DNA of 64,000 bases from Nitratidesulfovibrio sp. SRB-5 (GCF_019931275.1 NZ_JAIOTY010000003.1:124001-188000); one strand, 5' to 3'. Positions 17,475 through 25,500 are shown, counted from the stretch's first letter. A program made the numbers and translations. Notes: generated by a model not told the origin, from the sequence alone.

Positions 17475-19052
17475 ATGATGTTCATCCATAGACAGTTGCC
17501 CGGCCATGACATGTCGCCCCGGCGCACGGGTTGCGTCAGCCGTGCCGTCAGGGGCGCGGCCCGTGCCGCCCGTATCGTTTTGCCCCTTCTGGCCATCGCC
17601 TTCGTGGCGCTGCCCGCCGCGCAGCATCCGCTTTCGCCCCGTACCGCGCTGGCGGCGGAATCTCCGCCCGCGCCGTTGCAGGCGGACCAGCCGGTGTCCT
17701 CGCAGCCGGGCCGTGCGGCCATCACCGTGCCCACGCCGCGCTCCCCCGCCCTGCCCCCCGGCATCCCGGACAACAGCCCGCGCCTTACCCCGGTGGTGCG
17801 CGCGGTCAACGCCGTGGCCCCCGCCGTGGTCAACATCACCACCGCGCGGGTGGTGGAGCGCAATTTCAACCCCTTCCCCGGCCTGATGGACGACGAGGCC
17901 GCGCGCGAAATGTTCCCCAGCCTGCCCACCCAGCGCCAGACCCGGCGCAGCCTGGGTTCCGGGGTCATCATCAACCCCGATGGCGGGCACCCCGGCATCG
18001 TGCTCACCAACGCCCACGTCATCGCCGGGGCCACGGGCATCGCCGTGCACCTGCTGGATGGCCGGTCGCTGGACGCCGAACTGCTGGGCTCGGACACCGA
18101 CTTCGACATCGCCGTGCTGCGCGTGCCCGGCGCGCAGAACCTGCCCGCCATCAAGATGGCCACCTCGTCCGACCTGATGCCCGGCGAGACGGTCATCGCC
18201 ATCGGCAACCCCTTCGGCTTCGCGCACACCGTGACCACCGGCGTGGTCTCGGCCCTTGGCCGGTCCATCAAGGTGGAGCAGGGCATGATCACCGACCTCA
18301 TCCAGACCGACACGGCCATCAACCCCGGCAACAGCGGCGGCCCGCTGCTGAACATCATGGGCGAGCTCATCGGCATCAACACGGCGGTCTACGCCAAGGG
18401 CGAGGGCATCGGCTTCGCCATTCCCGTGGACAAGGCCCGCCGCGTGGTCGAGGAACTGCTGGGCCAGGGCCGGGTGGACCCGGTGTGGCTGGGCGTGCTG
18501 GGGCAGGACATCGACCAGCGCACGGCGGCGTGGCTGGGGCTGAAGCGCGCCTCGGGCATGCTGGTGACCGAGGTGCAGCAGGACACCCCGGCGGCCAAGG
18601 CCGGGCTGCGCCCCGGCGACGTGCTGGTGTCCATCAACGGCAACCCCGTGGAAGACAAGGACGGCTACATCATGCTGCTGCGCAACTACACCCACCGCGA
18701 CACGCTGGAGGTGGGCCTGCTGCGCGAAGGCAAGACGGCCACCCTGCGCATGACCCCCGCCGTGTTCACGCAGGAAATGGCGGAACGGCTGGCCGAGCGG
18801 CGCTGGGGGCTGCGCGTGCAGGATGCGCAGGACCAGCGCGCCGGGGGGGTGCGCATCAATGCCGTGCTGCCCAACAGCCCCGCCGCCCGGCTGGGGCTGG
18901 CCCCCGGCGACGTGGTGCGCCAGGTGGGCAGCGTGCGCGTGGGCAACCCCCGCGACTTTGCCCAGGCGTTTGCCCGGTACCGGCTGGCGGGCAAGGTGAC
19001 CCTGCTCATCCTGCGCGGCGGCAAGGGGTACTATGTTTCGCTGGCGGTGTAG
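17475..19052 (+). CDS. Periplasmic serine protease, DegP/HtrA (Do) family
   Basis: Trypsin-fold protease and chaperone of the envelope stress response. The 525-residue product has an N-terminal signal or anchor around residues 30-50 (VLPLLAIAFVALPAA) and the catalytic triad His181 (TNAHVIAG), Asp211 (DTDFDIAVL) and Ser287 (NPGNSGGPL). Two PDZ domains follow at about 320-410 and 430-520, both with a GLRPGDV / GLAPGDV core. Two adjacent ATG codons, 17475 and 17478, follow TCAGGGGAGC, and either could start translation. The extended, positively charged N-terminus is longer than in E. coli DegP. No clear terminator follows. Confidence 0.95.
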   Translation: MMFIHRQLPGHDMSPRRTGCVSRAVRGAARAARIVLPLLAIAFVALPAAQHPLSPRTALAAESPPAPLQADQPVSSQPGRAAITVPTPRSPALPPGIPDNSPRLTPVVRAVNAVAPAVVNITTARVVERNFNPFPGLMDDEAAREMFPSLPTQRQTRRSLGSGVIINPDGGHPGIVLTNAHVIAGATGIAVHLLDGRSLDAELLGSDTDFDIAVLRVPGAQNLPAIKMATSSDLMPGETVIAIGNPFGFAHTVTTGVVSALGRSIKVEQGMITDLIQTDTAINPGNSGGPLLNIMGELIGINTAVYAKGEGIGFAIPVDKARRVVEELLGQGRVDPVWLGVLGQDIDQRTAAWLGLKRASGMLVTEVQQDTPAAKAGLRPGDVLVSINGNPVEDKDGYIMLLRNYTHRDTLEVGLLREGKTATLRMTPAVFTQEMAERLAERRWGLRVQDAQDQRAGGVRINAVLPNSPAARLGLAPGDVVRQVGSVRVGNPRDFAQAFARYRLAGKVTLLILRGGKGYYVSLAV

Positions 19053-19142
19053 GCGCGGCGGCAAGGGGCTTGCGCCCGGCAGGCTGTGCCTGCCATCCCG
19101 CCAAACAAAAAACCCGGTGGAAAAACAGCCTTGAAGGGTCAC

Positions 19143-19324
19143 GGATTTCCGGCTGCCGGAAATCCCGCGTCTCGCAACGATGAGAATTTGCGTCAAAGCT
19201 TGACACCCCGGTTGCCGACAGCTATCTGCAATTTCGATGGTAAGCCGTCAAACCCTGTCGTGACGCGGTTTTTTCGCAATCACGACAGGGAATTGTTCCC
19301 AAAAAGCCGACTACGTCGTCGGCT
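19143..19324 (+). promoter_or_regulatory. Leader with three inverted repeats upstream of ferredoxin
   Basis: GGATTTCCGGC/GCCGGAAATCC at 19143-19165, CCCTGTCGTGA/TCACGACAGGG with arms at 19253-19263 and 19280-19290, and AGCCGAC/GTCGGCT at 19305-19324, ending 23 bases before the ferredoxin ATG. The middle loop contains a T run and could act as a weak terminator or attenuator. The last hairpin lies just ahead of the ribosome binding site CTGGAGG. Confidence 0.5.
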
Positions 19325-19347
19325 GAAAAACACGCCTGGAGGATGAC

Positions 19348-19536
19348 ATGGGTTGGACTGTTACTGTTGACACCGATAAGTGTACCGGCGACGGCGAATG
19401 CGTGGACGTGTGCCCCGTCGAAGTTTACGAGCTGCAGGACGGCAAGGCTGTTCCCGTGAACGAAGAAGAATGCCTGGGCTGTGAATCCTGCGTGGAAGTC
19501 TGCGAAGCCGGCGCGATCACCGTCGAAGAGAACTAG
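19348..19536 (+). CDS. Ferredoxin with two Fe-S cluster motifs
   Basis: Small low-potential electron carrier of 62 residues. The first motif is C12-x2-D15-x2-C18-x3-C22-P, with aspartate where a cysteine is usual. The second is the standard C-x2-C-x2-C-x3-C at about residues 43-53. In Desulfovibrio ferredoxins, an aspartate at this position goes with a [3Fe-4S] cluster that can take up a fourth iron or another metal. The sequence looks like Desulfovibrio ferredoxin I. The ATG at 19348 follows CTGGAGGATGAC. It is expressed alone behind a hairpin-rich leader. Partners likely include pyruvate:ferredoxin oxidoreductase and hydrogenases elsewhere. Confidence 0.96.
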   Translation: MGWTVTVDTDKCTGDGECVDVCPVEVYELQDGKAVPVNEEECLGCESCVEVCEAGAITVEEN

Positions 19537-19564
19537 TCGCCGCCTTTCCGGATTTGCTGCACGT

Positions 19565-19604
19565 CATGCCGCCGGACGACGTTTGCGCCGTCCGGCGGCA
19601 TTTG
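19565..19604 (+). terminator. Terminator of the ferredoxin gene
   Basis: A 13-pair stem, ATGCCGCCGGACG with CGTCCGGCGGCAT, lies 28 bases after the stop codon. The T run is short (TTT within CATTTGCC), so termination may be partial. Confidence 0.7.
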
Positions 19605-19991
19605 CCGCATCAGGACCACGCATAGGGCCCGCACAGGGGCCAGGCTTCGCGGCCAGACTTCGGGGCCAGCCTTTCACGCGGTCCCGCGGGCCGCGAGGGG
19701 GACAGGGGCATGGCATGCCCCGCGCCACAGCGGAAACGGGGGTTGCCTTCCCGTGGCGTGTCGCCCGCCCGCACCGCGTATTCCCGCACATCCGCACGCC
19801 CGCGCGGGAGCCGCGCGAACCTCCGTCCGCACGCCTTTCCGGCAGACCGTGCCGCAGGGCGGCAGACGGCGGCAACCTTGGGGTGTGCATTCCGGCCACA
19901 GAACGACCGAGACCGCCCAGCGCCCGATACGCCAACCTGTCGGGCCATCGCATGACGGTCGCGCACGCGCGGCCCCCAAGGAGCAGAATGG
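19605..19991. other. Intergenic region upstream of the YkgJ-type gene
   Basis: About 390 GC-rich bases with no coding frame I can support and no repeat I recognise. The promoter of the three-gene cluster that follows should be here. Confidence 0.5.
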
Positions 19992-20660
19992 ATGACCGTG
20001 GACCTGACGGAAATCTTCGCCAAATATGAACGACTGGTGGCAGAGGCCGATGCGCTGTTCGAGCGCGTGCGTTCGCAGCACGCCGACTGCGTGACCTGCG
20101 GCCTTGGTTGCAGCGACTGCTGCCACGCCCTGTTCGACCTCGGCCTGGTGGAGGCCATGTACCTGAACCAGCGCTTTGCCGAGGCCTTCGGCTTCGGCGC
20201 GGAGCGTTCCGCCATCCTCGAACGGGCCGACGCGGCAGACCGCCACGCCGTGCGCCTGAAGCGCCGCCTGTACAAGGAATCGCTGACCGGGCGCGATTCC
20301 GCAGAGCTGCTGGCGGAAGTGGCGCGCGAGCGCATCCGTTGCCCCCTGCTGGGCGACGACGACACCTGCGCCATGTACGCCCACCGGCCCATCACCTGCC
20401 GCCTGTACGGCATTCCCACCGCCATCGGCGGCGTGGCCCACACCTGTGGCCGCACCGGCTTCGCCCCCGGCGGACGCTATCCCACCGTGGCGCTGGACAA
20501 GATCCACGAGCGCCTGGCGGGCCTCAGCCACGAAATACTGGTGGCCGTGCAGTCGCGCTACCGCGAACTGGACCAGGTGTACGTGCCGGTGTCCATGGCG
20601 CTGATCACTAGGTACGACAATGCCTATCTTGGCATCGGCCCGGTGAAGAAGGAGAGCTGA
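19992..20660 (+). CDS. YkgJ-family cysteine cluster protein
   Basis: Predicted metal- or Fe-S-binding protein of the CxxCxxxCxxCC type (UPF0153/YkgJ). The biochemical role of the family is not established. The 222-residue product has the first cluster at about residues 34-45 (CVTCGLGCSDCC) and a second group CPLLGDDDTCAMYAHRPITC followed by RLYG, about residues 117-136, as in the family, plus a later HTCGRTGF cysteine. ATG 19992 follows AAGGAG. The nearby ATG at 19988 is out of frame. The stop is two bases before the next gene, so it begins a tight three-gene operon. Confidence 0.88.
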   Translation: MTVDLTEIFAKYERLVAEADALFERVRSQHADCVTCGLGCSDCCHALFDLGLVEAMYLNQRFAEAFGFGAERSAILERADAADRHAVRLKRRLYKESLTGRDSAELLAEVARERIRCPLLGDDDTCAMYAHRPITCRLYGIPTAIGGVAHTCGRTGFAPGGRYPTVALDKIHERLAGLSHEILVAVQSRYRELDQVYVPVSMALITRYDNAYLGIGPVKKES

Positions 20661-20662
20661 GC

Positions 20663-21055
20663 ATGGTCAACATATCGGGCTCCATGTTCCGCGACAGCAC
20701 CACGCGCGAACTGACACCGGACGAGGAAGTCCAGAAACGCGCCATATGGGACGCCATGTCCCCCCGGCGGCGCAAGTATGTGGAGCGCATCGGCTACGAG
20801 AACTGGGACCCCTTCCAGAAGCCCAACGATCCGCTGGACACGCGCCAGGACATCACCAAGCGCACCACCCAGCAGCTTGTGCGCGAATTTCTGCAGACGG
20901 CCAACAAGAAGGACTACACCAACGAATACGGTCGAGGCGCGCTTGAAACGGCCCTCGGCATCGTCAACAAGGACGAAAAGTACCGCGGCGTGTTCGATTT
21001 CTGCGTGTGGTACTACAATATTCTGATCAAGGAGGGTCACGTCGATGAAGGATAA
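20663..21055 (+). CDS. Conserved-looking protein of unknown function
   Basis: I do not recognise this 130-residue acidic protein. It begins MVNISGSMFRDSTTRELTPD and has no membrane segments or cysteine motif (one cysteine near the C-terminus). The C-terminal half is helical (GALETALGIVNKDEKYRGVF then DFCVWYYNILIKEG). The ATG at 20663 follows AAGGAGAGCTGAGC, directly after the YkgJ-type stop. Its 3' end overlaps the TPR gene by 11 bases, which implies translational coupling. The three products probably act together, but the task is unknown. Confidence 0.85.
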   Translation: MVNISGSMFRDSTTRELTPDEEVQKRAIWDAMSPRRRKYVERIGYENWDPFQKPNDPLDTRQDITKRTTQQLVREFLQTANKKDYTNEYGRGALETALGIVNKDEKYRGVFDFCVWYYNILIKEGHVDEG

Positions 21056-21668
21056 GTACGATGACATTGACGAGTACATCGCCGACCTGCGGGCCGAAAT
21101 AGAAAAAAGCGAGAACTGCGCCAACCATCACTACAACCTTGGCGTGGCCCTGCTGCACAAGCGCGACTTCGTGGCGGCTGAAGAGTCGTTCCTGAGCGCC
21201 GTGCGCAACTCGCCCCGCCTGGGCGAAGCCTATGTGCAGCTTGGCGGCATCTGCCTGCAACGCGGCGACCTGGACGGCTGCCTGCGCTACAACGAGGAAG
21301 CGGCCCAGTGCCGTGCCAAGTTCCCGGTGCCGTGGAGCAACATCGGCTTCGTGCACCTGCAACGCGGCGAGCCGGAAGAAGCCATCAAGGCCCTGAAAAA
21401 GGCCCTGAAGTGGGACCCGGACTTCATCCAGGCCATGGCCACCATGGGCGCCGCCTACTACATGCAGGGCGACTACGAGGCCTCCATCCAGATCAGCCGC
21501 GAGGCCATCAAGCGCGAACCCGGCTTTGGCCCGGCCTACAACAACCTGGCGCTGGCCCACTTCGAGCGGGGCGAATTCGCCCAGGCCATACAGTTCGCCG
21601 ACCAGGCCGCTGCCTGCGGCTTCGAGGTGCGTCCGGAGTTCCTGAAGGATCTGGAAGCCCACCGCTAG
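21045..21668 (+). CDS. Tetratricopeptide-repeat protein
   Basis: Soluble TPR scaffold protein of 207 residues with about five repeats between residues 27 and 196. Typical repeat cores are HYNLGVALLHKRDFVAAEES, AYVQLGGICLQRGDLDGCLR, WSNIGFVHLQRGEPEEAIKA, MGAAYYMQGDYEASIQISRE and NLALAHFERGEFAQAIQFAD. It has no signal peptide. The start at 21045 follows AAGGAGGGTCACGTC and overlaps the preceding gene by 11 bases. Last gene of the YkgJ cluster, with a terminator at 21783. TPR proteins mediate protein contacts, and the upstream two products are plausible partners. Confidence 0.92.
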   Translation: MKDKYDDIDEYIADLRAEIEKSENCANHHYNLGVALLHKRDFVAAEESFLSAVRNSPRLGEAYVQLGGICLQRGDLDGCLRYNEEAAQCRAKFPVPWSNIGFVHLQRGEPEEAIKALKKALKWDPDFIQAMATMGAAYYMQGDYEASIQISREAIKREPGFGPAYNNLALAHFERGEFAQAIQFADQAAACGFEVRPEFLKDLEAHR

Positions 21669-21699
21669 CCCGAATCGGCCTTTTGCCCGCCGGATTGAT

Positions 21700-21735
21700 T
21701 GGCCTCGTTGGCGTCATTGGCGTCATTGGCGTCAT
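21700..21735. repeat. 9-bp tandem repeat, four units
   Basis: TTGGCCTCG followed by three exact copies of TTGGCGTCA. It lies between the TPR stop codon and its terminator. Confidence 0.93.
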
Positions 21736-21782
21736 TGAGCATGGGGCGGGCAGGGGTCGCGGATCACGCAAGCAATGACGAC

Positions 21783-21813
21783 GGGGGAGGGGCCTTGGCC
21801 CTTCCCCCTTTTT
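21783..21813 (+). terminator. Terminator of the YkgJ-TPR operon
   Basis: GGGGGAGGGGCC pairs with GGCCCTTCCCCC (one mismatch) around a TT turn, followed by TTTTT. Confidence 0.88.
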
Positions 21814-21934
21814 CGTGCATGCCGGATGGACATGATCGGGCACCACGAAACCCGGTGGCGGCCGGGCCGGCCCTGAGCGGAGAGGCGGGCCTTCTTTCGC
21901 GCGTTGCCGCCACGAACATATCCGGAGACACCGC

Positions 21935-22393
21935 ATGAGTTGGGAATTCGCCGTGGGGGTGGGGGTGGTCAAGGCCACCGTGCTCTGCGTGCTGTGGTAC
22001 AACAGGCGGCGCATTGCCGCGCGCCTGGCCGGGGTGGACATGCGCCGCGTGGCACGCACCGTGGCCCGCGAACTGGAGCTTGCGCCGGACGAGGCGCGGC
22101 AACTGGCCCGGCGCCTGGACGCCCACGAACGCACCATGGACGAACTGCGCCGCCACAACGCGGCCTTGCGCCAGCGCCTGCACACGGCCATCCGCGACGG
22201 GGCCATGGCCCCGGACGCGCTGGACCGGTTGTTCGCGGACAAGCGCCAGCTGGCCGAACAGGCCTACGCGCACGCGCGTGATGCCTTCGTGGAATTTCAC
22301 GCCGGGCTGTCTCCGGCCCAGCGGGACCGGCTGGCCGCGCTGCTGGACCGCCACGCCGCGCACCCGCTGTTCCGCCATCCCCTGCTGCCCTGA
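21935..22393 (+). CDS. Membrane-anchored helical protein resembling heavy-metal sensors
   Basis: A 152-residue protein with one N-terminal membrane segment (about residues 4-22, VGVGVVKATVLCVLWY) and an arginine-rich helical remainder. The layout and the late GLSPAQRDRLAALLDRHAAH segment resemble periplasmic heavy-metal sensor / CpxP-ZraP-like proteins, but the match is by pattern only. The 'RRR' after the hydrophobic stretch suggests the opposite topology (C-terminal part in the cytoplasm), which argues against that assignment. The ATG at 21935 follows TCCGGAGACACCGC. It stands alone. Confidence 0.65.
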   Translation: MSWEFAVGVGVVKATVLCVLWYNRRRIAARLAGVDMRRVARTVARELELAPDEARQLARRLDAHERTMDELRRHNAALRQRLHTAIRDGAMAPDALDRLFADKRQLAEQAYAHARDAFVEFHAGLSPAQRDRLAALLDRHAAHPLFRHPLLP

Positions 22394-22502
22394 GTACAGG
22401 CAGAAAGGACGCGGCGAACGGGCACGGGCCTTCCTTTTCCGCCATGGTCGCCCCTCGCGCAGGCGCGCGGCGTCGGCGCCCGGAACGGCGCGGCCTCGGG
22501 GG

Positions 22503-22745
22503 CTATTCCGCCCCTTCCGCCCGTCCGTCCAGGCTGGGGCGGGTCCACATGCAGGCCATGCGCACCTTCTTGAGCAGGGCGCGCCGGGGCAGATAGTCGT
22601 CCTCGCCCGCGCACACCGCCTCGAAGGCTCGGCGCACGGTGGCCTCGTCGTAGCGGCCGGGAAAGCGGGTTTCCAGGTCGGCGCGCACGGCCTGCCACAG
22701 GTCGTCGTCGGAAGGGTCGGGAAACACGGAAGCATCGGTGGTCAT
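22503..22745 (-). CDS. Small protein of unknown function
   Basis: An 80-residue soluble protein starting MTTDASVFPDPSDDDLWQAV. It has a helical segment RADLETRFPGRYDEATVRRA and a basic stretch PRRALLKKVRMACMWTRP. I do not recognise a family. The coding character (third-position GC bias, charged amphipathic helices) and its plausible start support a real gene, though the ribosome binding site before 22745 is weak. It lies downstream of the methyltransferase on the same strand, with a 223-base gap. Confidence 0.6.
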   Translation of the reverse strand: MTTDASVFPDPSDDDLWQAVRADLETRFPGRYDEATVRRAFEAVCAGEDDYLPRRALLKKVRMACMWTRPSLDGRAEGAE

Positions 22746-22968
22746 GGCAATCTGCTCGCGAGGTATGTTGGTGTCGCCGTGCGGCCCATGTTTCGGGTGA
22801 CCCCGGTGACCCGGGTGATCCGGGCGATCTGGACGGTCCGGGCGGTCCGGGCGGCCACGTGGCCCGAAAGGCCGATAGCCGTGGACAGAAAGGCCGGTGG
22901 CCCCCCGGCAGCCTCAAGCTGCGGCCAGCATGGACGGCGCGGCGCGCGGGTTTCTGGATGACGAAAGG

Positions 22969-23736
22969 CTACGCCGGGCCGGGCAGCCGCAGCACCAGCA
23001 GCAACCGTTCCGGGTTGCGGGGCTTGTTGGCGAACTCGTGGCGGGCCACCCGCCACCGGCTCCAATCCAGCGCGGCAAGGCGACGGTCCAGCGCGGCGGC
23101 CTCGTCCTCGCCGCCGGGGTGCCCGGCATAGACGTGCAGTGAAATCAGCCCGCCCGGCGCCATCATCGGCAGCAGCGCTTCCAGCGCCGTCAGGGTGGTC
23201 TCGGGTCGGGTGGTCACGCTGCGGTCACTGCCGGGCAGAAAGCCCAGGTTGAACATGGCCGCCAAGATGCGGGGCGGCCAGACCCCATGCGACGCCAGCG
23301 CCGCCGCCAGTTCCTCGTGCCCCCGGCCATGCAGCGCCACGCGTTCCTCCAGCCCCTCTGACGCCAGCCGCTCTGCCGTGCGAGCCAGCGCCCTGGGCTG
23401 CACGTCGAAGGCGTGCACCAGTCCGCGCGCCCCCACCAGCCGGGCCAGAAACAACGTATCATGGCCGTTGCCCGCCGTGCCGTCCACGGCCACGGGCCAA
23501 GGGGCATCGCCGGGCACGGCGCAGTTCGAAGCGTGGGCCAAAACATGAGTCGGAACATGGATCGGAACATGGCCCGGTGCATGAGTCGGAGCGTAAGCCA
23601 GCGCACGAGCCAGCGCACGTGCCACCGCCTGCTGCGACAGGTCGCGCAGGGCAGGCAATCCATCACCGCCGCAGCCGCCGGACAACTCCACGAACAAAGC
23701 AGGCCGGGCGGCAGCATCGGAACCGGAACGGGTCAT
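22969..23736 (-). CDS. SAM-dependent methyltransferase, YtqB/rRNA-methylase-like
   Basis: Class I methyltransferase of the family often labelled putative rRNA methylase. The 255-residue product has the SAM motif VDGTAGNGHDTLFLARLVG (about residues 85-103), HAFDVQPRALARTAERL, the family motif FNLGFLPGSDRSVTTRPETT and GGLISLHVYAGHPGGEDEAA, and ends with NPERLLLVLRLPG. Bacterial homologues are nearer 190 residues. The extra length is an N-terminal extension with a four-residue repeat (PTHA-PGHV-PIHV-PTHV) encoded by 12-bp repeats around 23544-23600. The ATG at 23736 follows GGAGGTGCAC. The start is supported by that site, although the conserved domain begins later. Confidence 0.85.
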   Translation of the reverse strand: MTRSGSDAAARPALFVELSGGCGGDGLPALRDLSQQAVARALARALAYAPTHAPGHVPIHVPTHVLAHASNCAVPGDAPWPVAVDGTAGNGHDTLFLARLVGARGLVHAFDVQPRALARTAERLASEGLEERVALHGRGHEELAAALASHGVWPPRILAAMFNLGFLPGSDRSVTTRPETTLTALEALLPMMAPGGLISLHVYAGHPGGEDEAAALDRRLAALDWSRWRVARHEFANKPRNPERLLLVLRLPGPA

Positions 23737-23933
23737 GTGCACCTCCGGCACCGTGGTACGCCACCCGCCCCCCAAACGACAAGCACCCAACCACACCCCA
23801 CGCCCATGCGGGGTCGCACTTGTGCAGATGTGCAACATACTGCACCCGCCCTGTGCCGCCGTTTGCACCTGCGCCGCCGCGCCCCCATCAACAAAACATC
23901 CATAACACACCGTACATGCACACTAAAAATGTT

Positions 23934-23950
23934 TGGCACGGTCCCTGCTT
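23934..23950 (+). promoter_or_regulatory. Sigma-54 promoter
   Basis: TGGCACGGTCCCTGCTT matches the -24/-12 consensus TGGCACG-N4-TTGCW at all but one position, with GG (23935-23936) and GC (23947-23948) exactly ten bases apart. Predicted transcription start is about 23960. A 61-codon ORF begins at 23988. Confidence 0.8.
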
Positions 23951-23987
23951 TACTTGTGGCGTAATGGAACAAGGAGCCACAACAGAC

Positions 23988-24173
23988 ATGCACACTCCGG
24001 AAATTTGCCGCAACGCAGCGGCAACCCCTCCTCCCCTGGATGCCCTTATCGATGCCCTTCCCGAAGAAGACAGGGAAGCCGTCGTGGCCCTGGCGGCCCT
24101 CTGGCGGGAAGCGCAGCGCATATCCCCGGCATCCCCGTCCATCCTGGACATCCCCACCGTCAGCTTCAGCTAG
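23988..24173 (+). CDS. Small ORF behind a sigma-54 promoter
   Basis: A 61-residue acidic protein, MHTPEICRNAAATPPPLDAL, then IDALPEEDREAVVALAALWR and a short hydrophobic tail. I recognise no family. An in-frame ATG at 23964 would add eight residues, but the ATG at 23988 follows AAGGAG by 11 bases. The frame is short, so the best support is context: a near-consensus sigma-54 promoter 28 bases upstream and a perfect 12-pair GAAA-loop hairpin 49 bases downstream. Expression would require an enhancer-binding regulator; two are encoded in this window. Confidence 0.65.
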   Translation: MHTPEICRNAAATPPPLDALIDALPEEDREAVVALAALWREAQRISPASPSILDIPTVSFS

Positions 24174-24221
24174 CTGACCTCCTCTGCCCCCGCCGGCAAA
24201 CCGGGCGAGCGGTTTCCGGCA

Positions 24222-24249
24222 CCGGGGAGGCCCGAAAGGGCCTCCCCGG
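24222..24249 (+). terminator. Hairpin with GAAA tetraloop after the small ORF
   Basis: CCGGGGAGGCCC and GGGCCTCCCCGG form a perfect 12-pair stem closed by GAAA. The following bases CCCCTCCTTA have only a weak T content. Probable transcript end of the 61-codon ORF. Confidence 0.7.
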
Positions 24250-24575
24250 CCCCTCCTTACCCCACGCACGCTTCGGCCCGCCATCCCGCGCGGGCCAATG
24301 AACGCACGGTGCCCCCCGTGCGTTTCGTGTTTTGCGCCGCCCCCTGCGCGGGGCAACGGCCGTTGCCGCGCCGCTGCCGCCCACCGCCGCCACGGACGCG
24401 TCCACCGGCAGCGACTATCGACAGCGACTACCGACAGCGCCCACAGGCAACATCTAGCGGCAGCGTCCACGCCTGCCTGCCGCTGCCTCTGGCCCCGACG
24501 CGCATCGTGTCGTATAGTTGGGAAAGGTGTCGCTCACCGGCCCGCCGCCGCGGGCCGCAACCCCCGAGGTGGAAC
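24250..24575. other. Intergenic region upstream of the ADP-ribosylglycohydrolase gene
   Basis: About 325 GC-rich bases with irregular repeats of CGACAGCGACTA type near 24415-24440. No coding frame has recognisable features. Confidence 0.45.
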
Positions 24576-25493
24576 ATGAGCAGGATACGCAGCGCCATTC
24601 TGGCGTCGCTGGCGGCGGATGCACTGTCGCTGGGGGCGCACTGGGAATACGATCAGGGGCGCATCGTGCGCCAGCTGGGCCGGGTGACCGACCTGCTGCC
24701 GCCCACCCTCAACGACTACCATTCCGGCAAGGGCGCGGGCGCCCAGTCGCACTACGGCGATCAGACCCTGCTGCTGCTCCGCTCGGTGGTGGCCAGGGGC
24801 GGCTTCGATCTGGCCGATTTCGCCACGCGGTGGCGCGGCCTGATGGAAGGCGGCTACACCGGCTACATGGACAAGGCCAGCCGCGAGGCCCTGGCCAACT
24901 TCGCCGCCGGGCGCGCGCCCGAACAGACCGGCGCCGCCACTAACGACTTTGCCGGGGCGGCCCGCATGGCCCCGCTGCTGGCGGTTCTGGGCCCAGATCC
25001 CAAAGACGAAGAAGGGCTGGTCAACGCCGCGCGCGCCCAGACCCTGATGACCCACGGCAGCCCGGTCATTGCCGACGGCGCGGAATTCATGGCCCGCGCC
25101 GCCGCGGCGCTGCTGCGCGGGGCGGACATGCGCGGCGCCTTCGAACATGCCGCCACGGCCCGCTACGCGGCCCTGCCCGCCGAAGACTGGCTGGCCTTTG
25201 CCGACATGTCGCTGGCCGAGGAAACCCCCGCCGCCATCGCCCGCTTCGGGCAGTCGTGCGGCATGCAGGGGGCCTTTCTGGGGGTGGCGCACGTGGCCCT
25301 CAAGCACGAGGCCGACCCGGAAACCGGACTCATCGACAACGTCATGGCCGGGGGCGATTCGTGCGCGCGCGGCCTTGCCATCGGCATGCTGTTCGGCGCG
25401 CGGCACGGCCTTGGCTGGATGCCCGAACGCTGGCTGGCCCCGTTGGCGGCCCGAACCGAGATTGAAACCGCGCTGGACACGCTGGGCGTGTAA
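24576..25493 (+). CDS. ADP-ribosylglycohydrolase-family protein
   Basis: All-helical family that removes ADP-ribose from proteins or small molecules using two magnesium ions. The 305-residue product keeps the family frame: LAADALSLGAHWEYD at the N-terminus, HYGDQTLLLL at about residues 64-73, TNDFAGAARMAPLLAVL, ALLRGADMRGAF and a C-terminal GGDSCARGLAIGMLFGARHG. The metal-ligand motifs are altered: the first reads GDQT where SDDT is usual, and the last reads GGDSC where GGDTDT is usual. Activity could be changed or lost. The ATG at 24576 follows CGAGGTGGAAC. A hairpin repeat follows immediately. Confidence 0.85.
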   Translation: MSRIRSAILASLAADALSLGAHWEYDQGRIVRQLGRVTDLLPPTLNDYHSGKGAGAQSHYGDQTLLLLRSVVARGGFDLADFATRWRGLMEGGYTGYMDKASREALANFAAGRAPEQTGAATNDFAGAARMAPLLAVLGPDPKDEEGLVNAARAQTLMTHGSPVIADGAEFMARAAAALLRGADMRGAFEHAATARYAALPAEDWLAFADMSLAEETPAAIARFGQSCGMQGAFLGVAHVALKHEADPETGLIDNVMAGGDSCARGLAIGMLFGARHGLGWMPERWLAPLAARTEIETALDTLGV

Positions 25494-25500
25494 AACGAAC

